Source of the DNA: Ypsolopha sequella
Lineage: Eukaryota; Arthropoda; Insecta; Lepidoptera; Ypsolophidae
Assembly (NCBI GenBank): GCA_934047225.1
Contig: OW204010.1
Coordinates: 434,001 to 498,000 of the forward strand
Length of the DNA: 64,000 nt
Direction: 5' to 3'
The notes beneath the pieces are model-generated. The model was not told the DNA's origin, did no database searches, and worked only from the letters and a program-made list of their open reading frames with translations. Shown piece after piece: positions 11,768 through 22,738 of the stretch (position 1 is its first letter; each line of letters starts with the position of its first letter). The position numbers were made by a program, and so were the translations under genes.

Positions 11768-12042
11768 GGCTCACCACAAAAATGACCAAGACCTGAAGCC
11801 GAACAGTTTCACCAAATAAAGACTGCCTTCGTCAGGGCGAGTGAAGACGAGGGCAATCTAAATCTGCTGAAACTTGGGACTTATTGTCTAACTTCAAAAT
11901 CTATCGCTTTCGCTTTCAAATGCATCGTGATTGGCTAAAAATTATGGTTGACGTAATTTCTGGCCAATACCGATAGATGTTGAAGTTAGACGATAGGGCC
12001 CCTGGTCTGCCATCTCGACCACGTTAACTATTGTGGTGAGCC
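11768..12042. mobile_element. MITE with 12-bp perfect terminal inverted repeats
   Basis: ggctcaccacaa at 11768-11779 is mirrored by ttgtggtgagcc at 12031-12042. A second inner inverted pair (attgtctaacttcaaaatct, with agatgttgaagttagacgat) lies inside. About 275 bp, non-coding. The superfamily is not determined. Confidence 0.75.
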
Positions 12043-13384
12043 ATTCGTTGATATTATAAAAGTTATGCCATTTTATGAAATCTTCCGATTCAATGTTATA
12101 TTTGCATTATTAATTATAATAGCTACATCGATGGATGTACAAAGAAAGGCGGACGGAGTCGCAGCTAAGTAACAAATAAATCATAACAATATCAGCGGTG
12201 TGTGAGAACACTTACTGTGATGTGAATGTGTGCGTGCCGGGCTCGTGCGTACCAGCGAGTAGGGTTACTATGGGTGCTTCAGTAGTTAGTTAGCGAAGCT
12301 GCGTCCGACTCTTTTTGACGTTCATGGTTATAATATGTGTTATGATTTTAATAGAAAATAAATATTAATAATAAATTGTATATATCCTATTGTCCTGGGG
12401 GTCTAGTATAACAGACCACATCGAGCTTTAACCGCTCGATACAACATGTCTATCCCTCTCCTCTCGAGGTACATCTACAGAGTGAGAGAGAGCACTGTAT
12501 CACACGCTATCGAGCTCGATATGGTTTGCTATGTTACATTTAACGTTATTGTTAACAAACGACTAATTATATTGTTTTGTACAATTTGTTATGTGACCTC
12601 TATACCTATAAATTAAACACGAATTATTTTGTACAAGTTTAACTAACATAGATGTAATAAAGTTTTGTGACCATTGTACAAAGAATAAACATATTTGTAC
12701 CGAGTATTAAGGTTTTAATTATATTTTACTCTCAATCCCATAGACCCAGGTTCGATCAACGGTCGGGCTTGCACCGGTGAGGTTTTCGGAAATTAGTTAA
12801 GGGAATCATTGAGTTAGCGCCCACGGCCGCGATAGGTACAGATCTTTCACAGTTATTTTACCTCTAGGCTGATCGAAAATGTTTCTTAAGTATTGGACAT
12901 AGAACAGCTGTCAGAAGAAAATAACTGTGAACAGTCTGTATTTGAAAAAAAACTATGGCCGTCTTATTCCCGCTGCGCGGCGCACTTGCAAGCGAGTCGC
13001 CCCGCGCGCTTCACGCAACCTTATTCTGTGAGGCGTCCGTATTCTGGTAATGTAAACGTAACATATCAGATTTTCATGTTTAGTCACAGAATAAAATACG
13101 TTTAGTTTATGAGTTTAGCGAAATAATCACAAATTAGAGTAAAATAGCACATGTTATATACGTAAATAAATCCAAAATTTGGGTTGATTAGTTGTTTAGT
13201 AAGACTAATTGAACGGGCAAAGTTAGGCAGATATTTAAATTTATTTGTAGCGTATTTGGATATTTATTTGTAGCTCTTCTGGAAGGATGGGTTTTTTGTG
13301 CGAAACGTCCTGACAAAATCAATCTGTTGTCCTGCTGGCAGTACGTATTTTGTATGAAAAATTGACTTGTCCTTTTGGCAACTA
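12043..13384. other. intergenic; no gene seen
   Basis: AT-rich sequence with a pair of short clusters containing tcgagc/gctcga near 12420-12530. Several AATAAA words occur (for example about 12658 and 12684), but no reading frame with protein character was found on either strand. Confidence 0.4.
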
Positions 13385-13515
13385 AATATTATACAACTTG
13401 CTAAACTTTGCGTAAAAACGAGGCAATATTCACGATATGATAATATTCCTGACAGCTATTATGATGGTGTTTCATCAAATTTAGCTTTTTGAGCTGTATA
13501 GAGACGTAGTTGAAC
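13385..13515 (+). repeat. dispersed repeat, inverted partner at 27125-27250
   Basis: Contains acaacttgctaaactttgcg, cctgacagctattatgatgg and ttcatcaaatttagcttttt. The reverse complement of each occurs at 27125-27250. Identity appears about 90% by eye. Probably two copies of one interspersed element. Confidence 0.75.
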
Positions 13516-13567
13516 AACATTTTCATAAAATAAAAATAATGTATAATTAGTAATAAAACAATAATCG

Positions 13568-14250
13568 GGTACGTTTTTTTAGTTTTTAGGGTTCCGTAGT
13601 CAACGACAAGGAATCCTTATAGTTTCGCCATGTCCGTCTGTCTGTCTGTCCGCGGCTTAGCTTAGAGACTATTAGTACTAGAAAGCTGTAATTTGGCATG
13701 GGTATACATATTTATCACGCCGATAAAGTGGTACAATAAATTTTTGAAAAACATTTTTTTTTAGTGTACCTCCCCTACACGTAAAGTGGGGATGATTTTT
13801 TTTCTCGTCTATCTCCTAGTGTGGGGTGTCGTTGGATAGGTAATTTAAAAATATTGGGGGTTTGAGAAGACCATTTTCGATCTAGGGTTCCGTTTGCGAA
13901 ATATTATGCTTGAAAGTGTTAATTTTTGTTAAGAGTCAAGTGTCCCCCCCCCCTGCCAGCAAAACGGTTGTATTTGGAGACGTGAAAAAAATCACCACAG
14001 CTAAGTAAACTTTACAAGTTAACGAGTAATAGTCAGAGAATATAAAGTATAGTCGACCAACCGAACTTAAACGAAGTTGTTGGTTGTTTAAAACAGGTAG
14101 ATGTAAGGTGACTTTTATTTATATAACCAAATTCATACTAGAGACTCGGTAAGTGGTCAGCACTAAGGTTCATTGGCCTTTTATATATAATGCTACGGAA
14201 CCCCTCGTGCGCGAGTCCGACTCGCACTTGGCCAGTTTTTTCTCTCTAAT
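13568..14250 (+). mobile_element. lepidopteran GGTTCCGTA interspersed repeat
   Basis: Begins agggttccgtagtcaacgac, followed by a gtctgtctgtctgtccgcgg stretch and cgccgataaagtgg. It contains tacctcccctacacgtaaag, and closes ctacggaacccctcgtgcgc then cgagtccgactcgcacttgg. I recognise this ordered set of words as a very common moth and butterfly repeat. The opening ggttccgta and closing tacggaacc are mirrored. The small open frame inside is not a gene. Confidence 0.75.
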
Positions 14251-14557
14251 TATAACCGCGTTTCTGTGCGGTGATTGGCCCAATTTGTTATTGGCAGATC
14301 TCTGCCATGCAGAACACACAGAAAATCTTGCTTAAGATAAAAAAAAGGAAACTGCGCTTTCTTTTGCGTTTAAATAAATGATTTAATTAAATGTTACGAT
14401 GGAGATGCCAGGAAAAAATATGTACTTAAATAAACTCAAAAAACATGATAAGTGGTCGTCTTTGTCGCCGATGCCCTGCATCTGAAACGTGAAACAATGA
14501 CAGATCATGCGCCGATGAGTTTGAAATTAAATTTATCTATTTTAATCTTTGGTTAAA

Positions 14558-14766
14558 CGTCAGTTGCTTAGCGCAAAGTGCATAACTTAACTTTGTATTT
14601 CTTGTTAAGAAGTTAAAAATTGAAAACCTTTTTTCAAATGCTTTATAAACCTCACTAATACTGAACTATTGGCGCCAATTGCCACAGATCGAAATGCTTT
14701 TCAATTTTCATTTATCAACAAGAACAACAAAGTTAAGTTATGCACTTTGCGTTGAGCGACTGACGC
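14558..14766. mobile_element. MITE whose terminal inverted repeat equals the 52-bp satellite unit
   Basis: The left end reads cgtcagttgcttagcgcaaa then gtgcataacttaactttgta, tttcttgtta. The right end, reverse complemented, reads cgtcagtcgctcaacgcaaa then gtgcataacttaactttgtt, gttcttgttg. The arms are about 70 bp with roughly 85% identity and enclose an AT-rich centre. The same 52 bp is the unit of the array at 49443-61583. Element length is about 209 bp. It is non-coding. The flanking intervals 14251-14557 and 14767-15156 show nothing else apart from short tactacctac repeats near 15065-15105. Confidence 0.85.
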
Positions 14767-15156
14767 TTCTCCATCCCCTCGGGAATGTACGACAGATAGT
14801 ATGTAATTTGTACCTACTTACATCTAGTACGATCTAGTACAATGAGGTCGTGCTGCCTTCTGAGACAAGCTTTACCTGTCCGTCCCTATTGCAGGCACTG
14901 AGCAGTAAACAGGTGCATAATGCAGCTATTAGATAGTAGATCCATACCAGGCTCTTTATATAATAATATATTAGAATTAGGTACCTAATTACTATTATGT
15001 AGCAGGCTAAGACGTACAGCTTTGCTAGTTGTGGTCTGAAAAAAGGCATAATTGTCTGAGTCGGACTACTACCTACTACTTACTACCTACTACATGCTAC
15101 TACCTACTAGCTATACGCCGCTCTGCCGAGTCTAGTCAGCGACCATTTCAAATTGC

Positions 15157-17090
15157 GTAATAAGTAGGTTTGCCATACGTCCCATGTATACGGGACTGTC
15201 ACCGTATCTGATCATACCGTCCCGTATTACTACATGTCCCGTAATAAGTAGGTTTGCCATACGTCCCATGTATACGGGACTGTCGCCGTATCTGATCATA
15301 CCGTCCCGTATTACTACATGTCCCGTAATAAGTAGGTTTGCCATACGTCCCATGTATACGGGACTGTCACCGTATCTGATCATACCGTCCCGTATTACTA
15401 CATGTCCCGTAATAAGTAGGTTTGCCATACGTCCCATGTATACGGGACTGTCACCGTATCTGATCATACCGTCCCGTATTACTACATGTCCCGTAATAAG
15501 TAGGTTTGCCATACGTCCCATGTATACGGGACTGTCACCGTATCTGATCATACCGTCGCGTATTACTACACGTCCCGTAATAAGTAGGTTTGCCATACGT
15601 CCCATGTATACGGGACTGTCACCGTATCTGATCATACCGTCCCGTATTACTACATGTCCCGTAATAAGTAGGTTTGCAATACGTCCCATGTATACGGGAC
15701 TGTCACCGTATCTGATCATACCGTCCCGTATTACTACATGTCCCGTAATAAGTAGGTTTGCAATACGTCCCATGTATACGGGACTGTCACCGTATCTGAT
15801 CATACCGTCCCGTATTACTACATGTCCCGTAATAAGTAGGTTTGCCATACGTCCCATGTATACGGGACTGTCACCGTATCTGATCATACCGTCCCGTATT
15901 ACTACATGTCCCGTAATAAGTAGGTTTGCCATACGTCCCATGTATATGGGACTGTCACCGTATCTGATCATACCGTCCCGTATTACTACATGTCCCGTAA
16001 TAAGTAGGTTTGCCATACGTCCCATGTATACGGGACTGTCACCGTATCTGATCATACCGTCCCGTATTACTACATGTCCCGTTATAAGTAGGTTTGCCAT
16101 ACGTCCCATGTATACGGGACTGTCACCGTATCTGATCATACCGTCCCGTATTACTACATGTCCCGTAATAAGTAGGTTTGCCATACGTCCCATGTATACG
16201 GGACTGTCACCGTATCTGATCATACCGTCCCGTATTACTACATGTCCCGTAATAAGTAGGTTTGCCATACGTCCCATGTATACGAGACTGTCACCGTATC
16301 TGATCATACCGTCCCGTATTACTACATATCCCGTAATAAGTAGGTTTGCCATACGTCCCATGTATACGGGACTGTCACCGTATCTGATCATACCGTCCCG
16401 TATTACTACATGTCCCGTAATAAGTAGGTTTGCCATACGTCCCATGTATACGGGACTGTCACCGTATCTGATCATACCGTCCCGTATTACTACATGTCCC
16501 GTAATAAGTAGGTTTGCAATACGTCCCATGTATACGGGACTGTCACCGTATCTGATCATACCGTCCCGTATTACTACATGTCCCGTAATAAGTAGGTTTG
16601 CCATACGTCCCATGTATACGGGACTGTCACCGTATCTGATCATACCGTCCCGTATTACTACATGTCCCGTAATAAGTAGGTTTGCCATACGTCCCATGTA
16701 TACGGGACTGTCACCGTATCTGATCATACCGTCCCGTATTACTACATGTCCCGTAATAAGTAGGTTTGCCATACGTCCCATGTATACGGGACTGTCACCG
16801 TATCTGATCATACCGTCCCGTATTACTGCATGTCCCGTAATAAGTAGGTTTGCCATACGTCCCATGTATACGGGACTGTCACCGTATCTGATCATACCGT
16901 CCCGTATTACTACATGTCCCGTAATAAGTAGGTTTGCCATACGTCCCATGTATACGGGACTGTCACCGTATCTGATCATACCGTCCCGTATTACTACATG
17001 TCCCGTAATAAGTAGGTTTGCCATACGTCCCATGTATACGGGACTGTCACCGTATCTGATCATACCGTCCCGTATTACTACATGTCCCGT
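15157..17090. repeat. 84-bp hairpin-forming satellite, 23 copies
   Basis: Unit contains gtaataagtaggtttgccat, acgtcccatgtatacgggac, ccgtatctgatcataccg and cgtcccgtattactacatgt. gtatacgggac and gtcccgtattac are near reverse complements enclosing the quasi-palindrome ccgtatctgatcataccg, so each unit can fold. Copies differ by single bases only. Since 84 is divisible by three and the unit is stop-free in one frame on each strand, 643-codon frames exist on both strands over the same DNA. These mirror-image frames are artefacts, not genes. Confidence 0.97.
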
Positions 17091-17339
17091 ATTTCAAAGT
17101 TACTGCAAAAGTTAGATCAACTTCAAAATATTACTAGACCAAAAAAATAACCAAGTAATTTGATGTTAATTAAAGTTAAAAATTTTAAACATAAAACAAT
17201 TCGACTAAAAACTTTGATGTTATAATGCAGATTTGTTTATTTAATTTATTTTTCACCTCACTAGCTCGAAAAGCGCGCCTTTGTTGCTTAAAAACAGTGA
17301 GCAAAATCGATTTTTGTACTTTATAATCGTACGCGTGCC

Positions 17340-17823
17340 GTGGGACAACAATCGTACGCGTGCCGCGTGCCTACAGCACGAGGCACGGTAGCAGACTAGC
17401 GAGTGTGAAGCACAGGTTGACCAGAAAAGGGAAAACCATTGACGTAATGGGACCGACAGTTTACAACAATCTACCTGAAGACATAAAGCCGCATCTAGTA
17501 CCTATGCCTATATTTAAAACAAAACTAAGGAACTGGCTAATCGAGAAGTCGTTCTACACATTTGACGAATTTTTAAATGATTAGCTCACTACAATATCAT
17601 GACATCCTTCATATTTTCTTTCGTTTTTTTTTTTTGCAATGTTACTTAATTATTTTAATCTAATTATCTTGATTTAATTGTTTTGCAAAATTGACATATT
17701 ATTATACTACTATTGTTAATAGTACCTTATTTTTATTTAGTACGCCTACACAATATCGTGTAGCTTCCTACTTTTTATGAAATGAGAATGGCCTGTAATG
17801 AATATTATTAATAAATATATGTC
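17340..17823 (+). mobile_element. 5'-truncated LINE 3' end
   Basis: Contains the last codons of a reverse-transcriptase ORF (17360-17584), then a 3' region ending in ttattaataaatatatgtc against the 73-bp array. The left junction carries a short direct duplication of tcgtacgcgtgccg. The 17091-17339 interval is AT-rich with nothing recognised. Confidence 0.7.
17360..17584 (+). pseudogene. LINE ORF2 C-terminal tail
   Basis: About 74 codons with the motif pattern GPTVYNNLPEDIK, then FKTKLRNWLIEKSFY and TFDEFLND before the stop. This is the usual extreme C-terminus of lepidopteran jockey/CR1-type reverse transcriptases (xxYNxLPxxIK...FKxxLKxxLxxxxYYxxxEFLxD). The polymerase and endonuclease domains are missing, so this is a dead fragment. 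The nominal ATG is internal. Confidence 0.75.
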
Positions 17824-19241
17824 TCTGTTATCTAATGGTGAGGAGCTTCACATTTCACTAAGGTATGATACCTACTTACATCGAGCGGCCCACAGCTCTG
17901 TTATCTAATGGTGAGGAGCTTCACATTTCACTAAGGTATGATACCTACTTACATCGAGCGGCCCGCAGCTCTGTTATCTAATGGTGAGGAGCTTCACATT
18001 TCACTAAGGTATGATACCTACTTACATCGAGCGGCCCGCAGCTCTGTTATCTAATGGTGAGGAGCTTCACATTTCACTAAGGTATGATACCTACTTACAT
18101 CGAGCGGCCCACAGCTCTGTTATCTAATGGTGAGGAGCTTCACATTTCACTAAGGTATGATACCTACTTACATCGAGCGGCCCACAGCTCTGTTATCTAA
18201 TGGTGAGGAGCTTCACATTTCACTAAGGTATGATACCTACTTACATCGTGCGGCCCGCAGCTCTGTTATCTAATGGTGAGGAGCTTCACATTTCACTAAG
18301 GTATGATACCTACTTACATCGAGCGGCCCGCAGCTCTGTTATCTAATGGTGAGGAGCTTCACATTTCACTAAGGTATGATACCTACTTACATCGAGCGGC
18401 CCACAGCTCTGTTATCTAATGGTGAGGAGCTTCACATTTCACTAAGGTATGATACCTACTTACATCGAGCGGCCCACAGCTCTGTTATCTAATGGTGAGG
18501 AGCTTCACATTTCACTAAGGTATGATACCTACTTACATCGAGCGGCCCGCAGCTCTGTTATCTAATGGTGAGGAGCTTCACATTTCACTAAGGTATGATA
18601 CCTACTTACATCGAGCGGCCCACAGCTCTGTTATCTAATGGTGAGGAGCTTCACATTTCACTAAGGTATGATACCTACTTACATCGAGCGGCCCACAGCT
18701 CTGTTATCTAATGGTGAGGAGCTTCACATTTCACTAAGGTATGATACCTACTTACATCGAGCGGCCCACAGCTCTGTTATCTAATGGTGAGGAGCTTCAC
18801 ATTTCACTAAGGTATGATACCTACTTACATCGAGCGGCCCACAGCTCTGTTATCTAATGGTGAGGAGCTTCACATTTCACTAAGGTATGATACCTACTTA
18901 CATCGAGCGGCCCACAGCTCTGTTATCTAATGGTGAGGAGCTTCACATTTCACTAAGGTATGATACCTACTTACATCGAGCGGCCCACAGCTCTGTTATC
19001 TAATGGTGAGGAGCTTCACATTTCACTAAGGTATGATACCTACTTACATCGAGCGGCCCACAGCTCTGTTATCTAATGGTGAGGAGCTTCACATTTCACT
19101 AAGGTATGATACCTACTTACATCGAGCGGCCCACAGCTCTGTTATCTAATGGTGAGGAGCTTCACATTTCACTAAGGTATGATACCTACTTACATCGAGC
19201 GGCCCGCAGCTCTGTTATCTAATGGTGAGGAGCTTCACATC
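17824..19241. repeat. 73-bp array derived from a terminal exon, 19 full copies plus junction copy
   Basis: Unit tctgttatctaatggtgagg, agcttcacat, ttcactaaggtatgatacct, acttacatcgagcggcccrc, agc, exactly 73 bp apart. Read on the minus strand the first 30 bp is the end of the exon at 19215-19340, including Val-Lys-Leu-Leu-Thr-Ile-Arg and the TAA stop; the remaining 43 bp would be its 3' flank. The last copy runs directly into the intact exon, so the array was evidently amplified out of that gene end. Variation is almost limited to cccaca versus cccgca, and one gtgcgg. Confidence 0.93.
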
Positions 19242-19340
19242 TTCTTTCTTGGTACCGCCCTCGTACTCGAACCAGGCCGTGTACTCGCCCACGGGATTGT
19301 CGGCTTGTGTCAGTGTGAGCGTCACGGAGCCATCGCCGCT
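19215..19340 (-). CDS. terminal exon of an unidentified protein
   Basis: Minus-strand frame of 41 codons plus TAA following a cccgcag acceptor. It includes SGDGSVTLTLTQADNPVGEY, then TAWFEYEGGTKKED and VKLLTIR. Third positions are G/C-rich, as in the SLC37A-like exons, and the alternating hydrophobic pattern suggests beta-strands, perhaps the last strands of an immunoglobulin-like or other beta-sandwich domain. I do not recognise the family. The frame upstream of the acceptor meets a stop (TAA) about 40 bases away. No other exon of this gene was found to the right, so it may be an orphaned exon or a pseudogene. Confidence 0.5.
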   Translation of the reverse strand, partial: SGDGSVTLTLTQADNPVGEYTAWFEYEGGTKKEDVKLLTIR

Positions 19341-19708
19341 CTGCGGGCCAACGTTCAGATCGATTTGTTTTATTATTTACCATCGAGAGCCGAAAACCAA
19401 AAATGTCCTACGGGACAATACTAAGGAAAGAGAAACATTTCAATTCAACACAGCATGTAATAAGACCTTTCAAATCATGCCATTTCCATAATTCCACTCT
19501 TTTATTAACGAAACATATCTGGTAATATTGCTCTTTAAATTTTCTAGGTCGACCATATAAGTGGGTTTTAATAAACATATCCCTTATTTTTAAACAATTT
19601 AAAAACCGATAAAAACATGGAAAAAGTACAAAAGTGTGGTTATTTTCTTTACTCTTACACGTAAAGAAAAAGACAGAGAGTCACTCTTCTGGGATAAGAG
19701 CGCCTTAA

Positions 19709-19858
19709 GACACGTCGAAGAGACACGTCGAAGAGACACGTCGAAGAGACACGTCGAAGAGACACGTCGAAGAGACACGTCGAAGAGACACGTCGAAGAG
19801 ACACGTCGAAGAGACACGTCGAAGAGACACGTCGAAGAGACACGTCGAAGAGACACGT
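19709..19858. repeat. 13-bp repeat, about 11.5 copies
   Basis: Perfect tandem copies of acacgtcgaagag. The purine bias and RRDTSKRHVEE-like frames are by-products of the repeat. The interval 19341-19708 to its left is AT-rich without recognised features beyond the exon. Confidence 0.95.
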
Positions 19859-20055
19859 ACATTTTGACTCTCAGATCATTAAACATTTCTGGTAGGAACA
19901 AACGATATCGTGATGTAACTGAAGTAAGCGCCATCTACTTGTATTCATCGAAACAAAAAAACTTAAACAATGTTGTATTCTTAATTTACCAGAAATCCTG
20001 TTGGTGAAGCCCCCGAGGCGTCAGTCTGCAAACATACAAGACAAACATTACAAAC

Positions 20056-20275
20056 TCTTCAGCCTAGTCTTGTCCTAACGATTCGAGACTTCCTCTCAAA
20101 TCGCAAGTTTAGATATCGTGTCGAAGGAGCTCACTTCTCACCGCATGCAGTCCACCACGCCAGGGTTCCACAGGGATCACTCCTGTTACCTTTGCTATTT
20201 TCTTTATTAGTACACCAGTGACATTCCTCGTGATAGGTCAATACTCGCTGATGACACAGCTTTCTATGTAAAAAG
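20056..20275 (+). pseudogene. LINE reverse-transcriptase fragment
   Basis: Reads IRDFLSNRKFRYRVEGAH, then VPQGS at the RT box 4-like turn, LLFSLLV and, after stops, a LADDTAFYVK catalytic-box remnant near 20244-20270. This is the palm of a jockey-superfamily reverse transcriptase. Several stops and a frame change make it non-functional. Confidence 0.7.
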
Positions 20276-20453
20276 TAATAACATGACCACATTATTCATA
20301 TGTATCTATCTGTGACCTGTGGCAGAGTGGTGCCTCCTATTACAGGTACATCTTACTTAAAAGTAATAACATGACCACATTATTCATATAATGTATCTAT
20401 CTGTGACCTGTGGCAGAGTGGAGCCTTCTATTACAGGTACATCTTACTTAAAA
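20272..20453. repeat. 88-bp tandem duplication
   Basis: A segment beginning gtaataacatgaccacatta and ending tacaggtacatcttacttaa is repeated immediately, with two substitutions and a short insertion. It starts at the broken end of the LINE fragment. Confidence 0.9.
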
Positions 20454-20725
20454 GGAGACTCCAATCACTGTCTACGAAATTGTACGATATAAGTTTTTAA
20501 AAATAAATATTTTTATATTTTTAATTTTTCGTAATTTTCGCAAAAAAGTCATTTACGCTTTTTGCTTATCACGGCAGATTTTGATCGCGTAAACATTATT
20601 GGATAGGGTGTGAATAATACAAGTGGCTGAAATAACTTACCACGACGTACTTTGTTGCATCTATATCTTCGCCGCCCTTCGTGATCTATTCGAAATAAAA
20701 AATAATACAAAGTTACTTTAATAGT

Positions 20726-20843
20726 AGTTTATGCTACAAGGGCGCAAAGGAATAAATTACGAGGACGATTTAAAACACGAGCGTAGCGAGTGTTTTAAAC
20801 GTAACCGAGTAATTTATTGCTTTTACGCCCGTGTATCATACTA
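20726..20843. repeat. palindromic element around cgagcgtagcgagtg
   Basis: tatgctacaagggcgcaaag and aataaattac are mirrored by gtaatttattgcttttacgc and ccgtgtatcatac, with the near-palindromic aaacacgagcgtagcgagtg in the centre. It resembles a foldback MITE of about 118 bp. The rest of 20454-21114 shows no feature that I can support. Confidence 0.6.
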
Positions 20844-21114
20844 CGTTTTTCAATGCATAGTGTGAGGAAATGAAAACAAATATAATCTTGTGAACTTTAA
20901 ATTATAATTAGCTCAAAAGGATTGTATCCAGAGCCGTTAAACAGTGGAAAAAAAAGTATAACATCTATGGTACAAAGGAAAGGCTGCAGGTTAGCCAACC
21001 ATTGCAAACGAATTAAAAAAAAATAATAATAAAGCCCTAGGGCAAAATAATCGACTTTCTGTTCGGTTTTGATGCATAAAAAGTGGGCCTTTACGAGCAC
21101 TTGCATTGAAAAAA

Positions 21115-21300
21115 TAATAATAAAATTCTTTATTGCGCATAAAACTTGTCAATAAGGCGAACTTAATGTTAGTTAGAATTTTCCTCCAGTTAACCTTTGG
21201 TGATGTGGATAAATCTGGGTAAATCCAAAAAATATGTGAAGATGCTTTTATCTAATTCTAAATCCGTGATCTAAATAATAAAACAGAAAATAATCTACGC
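21115..21300 (-). mobile_element. probable LINE 3' tail
   Basis: aataataataaaattcttta followed by ttgcgcataaaacttg. On the minus strand it ends in an AT-rich simple tail like other LINE ends in this window. There is no coding part. Confidence 0.35.
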
Positions 21301-21323
21301 AATAACTAACTTTAGAACTAACA

Positions 21324-21922
21324 CCGGGGACGATGGCACTTTATTGTGCCAACGTCCCCGTTGTGGCTCTCACCGGGGACTGCGGGGACGATGGCACTTT
21401 ATTGTGCCAACGTCCCCGTTGTGGCTCTCACCGGGGACTGCGGGGACGATGGCACTTTATTGTGCCAACGTCCCCGTTGTGGCTCTCACCGGGGACTGCG
21501 GGAACGATGGCACTTTATTGTGCCAACGTCCCCGTTGTGGCTCTCACCGAGGACTGCGGGGACGATGGCACTTTATTGTGCCAACGTCCCCGTTGTGGCT
21601 CTCACCGGGGACTGCGGGGACGATGGCACTTTATTGTGCCAACGTCCCCGTTGTGGCTCTCACCGAGGACTGCGGGGACGATGGCACTTTATTGTGCCAA
21701 CGTCCCCGTTGTGGCTCTCACCGGGGACTGCGGGGACGATGGCACTTTATTGTGCCAACGTCCCCGTTGTGGCACTCACCGGGGACTGCGGGAACGATGG
21801 CACTTTATTGTGCCAACGTCCCCGTTGTGGCTCTCACCGGGGACTGCGGGGACGATGGCACTTTATTGTGCCAACGTCCCCGTTGTGGCTCTCACCGGGG
21901 ACTGCGGGGACGATGGCACTTT
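21324..21922. repeat. 58-bp hairpin array, about 10 copies
   Basis: Unit ggggacgatggcactttatt, gtgccaacgtccccgttgtg, gctctcaccggggactgc. GGGGACGATGGCAC and GTGCCAACGTCCCC are complementary except for one A:A mismatch, so each copy encodes a 14-bp stem with a 6-base loop. The period of 58 is not divisible by three; the same amino-acid text therefore rotates through all frames. This explains the overlapping open frames and excludes real genes. Confidence 0.96.
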
Positions 21923-22085
21923 AAATTCAAATTCAAATTCAAATAGTTTATTTTGCAAAGCAGGTATAGATATATACACTTTTTACATGTCGAATTTAAT
22001 CTAATAAAGAAAATATATGTAATAAAATAATAAATGTACATGAACTAAATTAAAGGTTTATTTAATTTATGTAGCAATATATATT
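21923..22085 (+). mobile_element. retroposon body inserted between two hairpin arrays
   Basis: Starts with a triple attcaa run and atagtttattttgcaaagca, contains aataaatgtacatgaactaa and ttaaaggtttatttaattta, and ends tgtagcaatatatat. The same sequence in reverse lies at 29060-29230, attached to a tRNA-like head, so this is a headless copy of that SINE. The left flank ends ggcacttta and the right flank begins ttattgtgcc, so insertion was within the loop of the hairpin unit, with a few bases (tta) duplicated. Confidence 0.75.
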
Positions 22086-22738
22086 TATTGTGCCAACGTC
22101 CCCGTTGTGGCTCTCACCGAGGACTGCGGGGACGATGGCACTTTATTTGTGCCAACGTCCCCGTTGTGGCTCTCACCGGAGACTGCGGGGACGATGACAC
22201 TTTATTTGTGCCAACGTCCCCGTTGTGGCTCTCACCGAGGACTGCGGGGACGATGGCACTTTATTTGTGCCAACGTCCCCGTTGTGGCTCTCACCGGAGA
22301 CTGCGGGGACTATGACACTTTATTTGTGCCAACGTCCCCGTTGTGGCTCTCACCGGGGACTGCGGGGACGATGGCACTTTATTTGTGCCAACGTCCCCGT
22401 AGTGGCTCTCACCGGGGACTGCGGGGACGATGACACTTTATTTGTGCCAACGTCCCCGTTGTGGCTCTCACCGAGGACTGCGGGGACGATGTCACTTTAT
22501 TTGTGCCAACGTCCCCGTTGTGGCTCTCACCGGAGACTGCGGGGACTATGACACTTTATTTGTGCCAACGTCCCCGTTGTGGCTCTCACCGGGGACTGCG
22601 GGGACGATGGCACTTTATTTGTGCCAACGTCCCCGTTGTGGCTCTCACCGGGGACTGCGGGGACGATGGCACTTTATTTGTGCCAACGTCCCCGTTGTGG
22701 CTCTCACCGGGGACTGCGGGGACGATGGCACTTTATTT
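22086..22738. repeat. 59-bp hairpin array, about 11 copies
   Basis: Same unit as 21324-21922 but with the loop lengthened by one T (tttattt), giving a 59-bp period. Its own variants (ccggagac, gactatgac, gatgacac) recur in a multi-unit pattern, showing later block duplications. All frames through it are artefacts. Confidence 0.96.

Noticed and set aside
15132..17115. Two 643-codon frames on opposite strands
   Set aside because: Both follow from the 84-bp, stop-free, self-complementary unit; overlapping mirror frames of equal length are not credible genes.
19599..20007. Arg/Ser- and Arg/Asp-rich frames on both strands
   Set aside because: They arise from the 13-bp acacgtcgaagag repeat.
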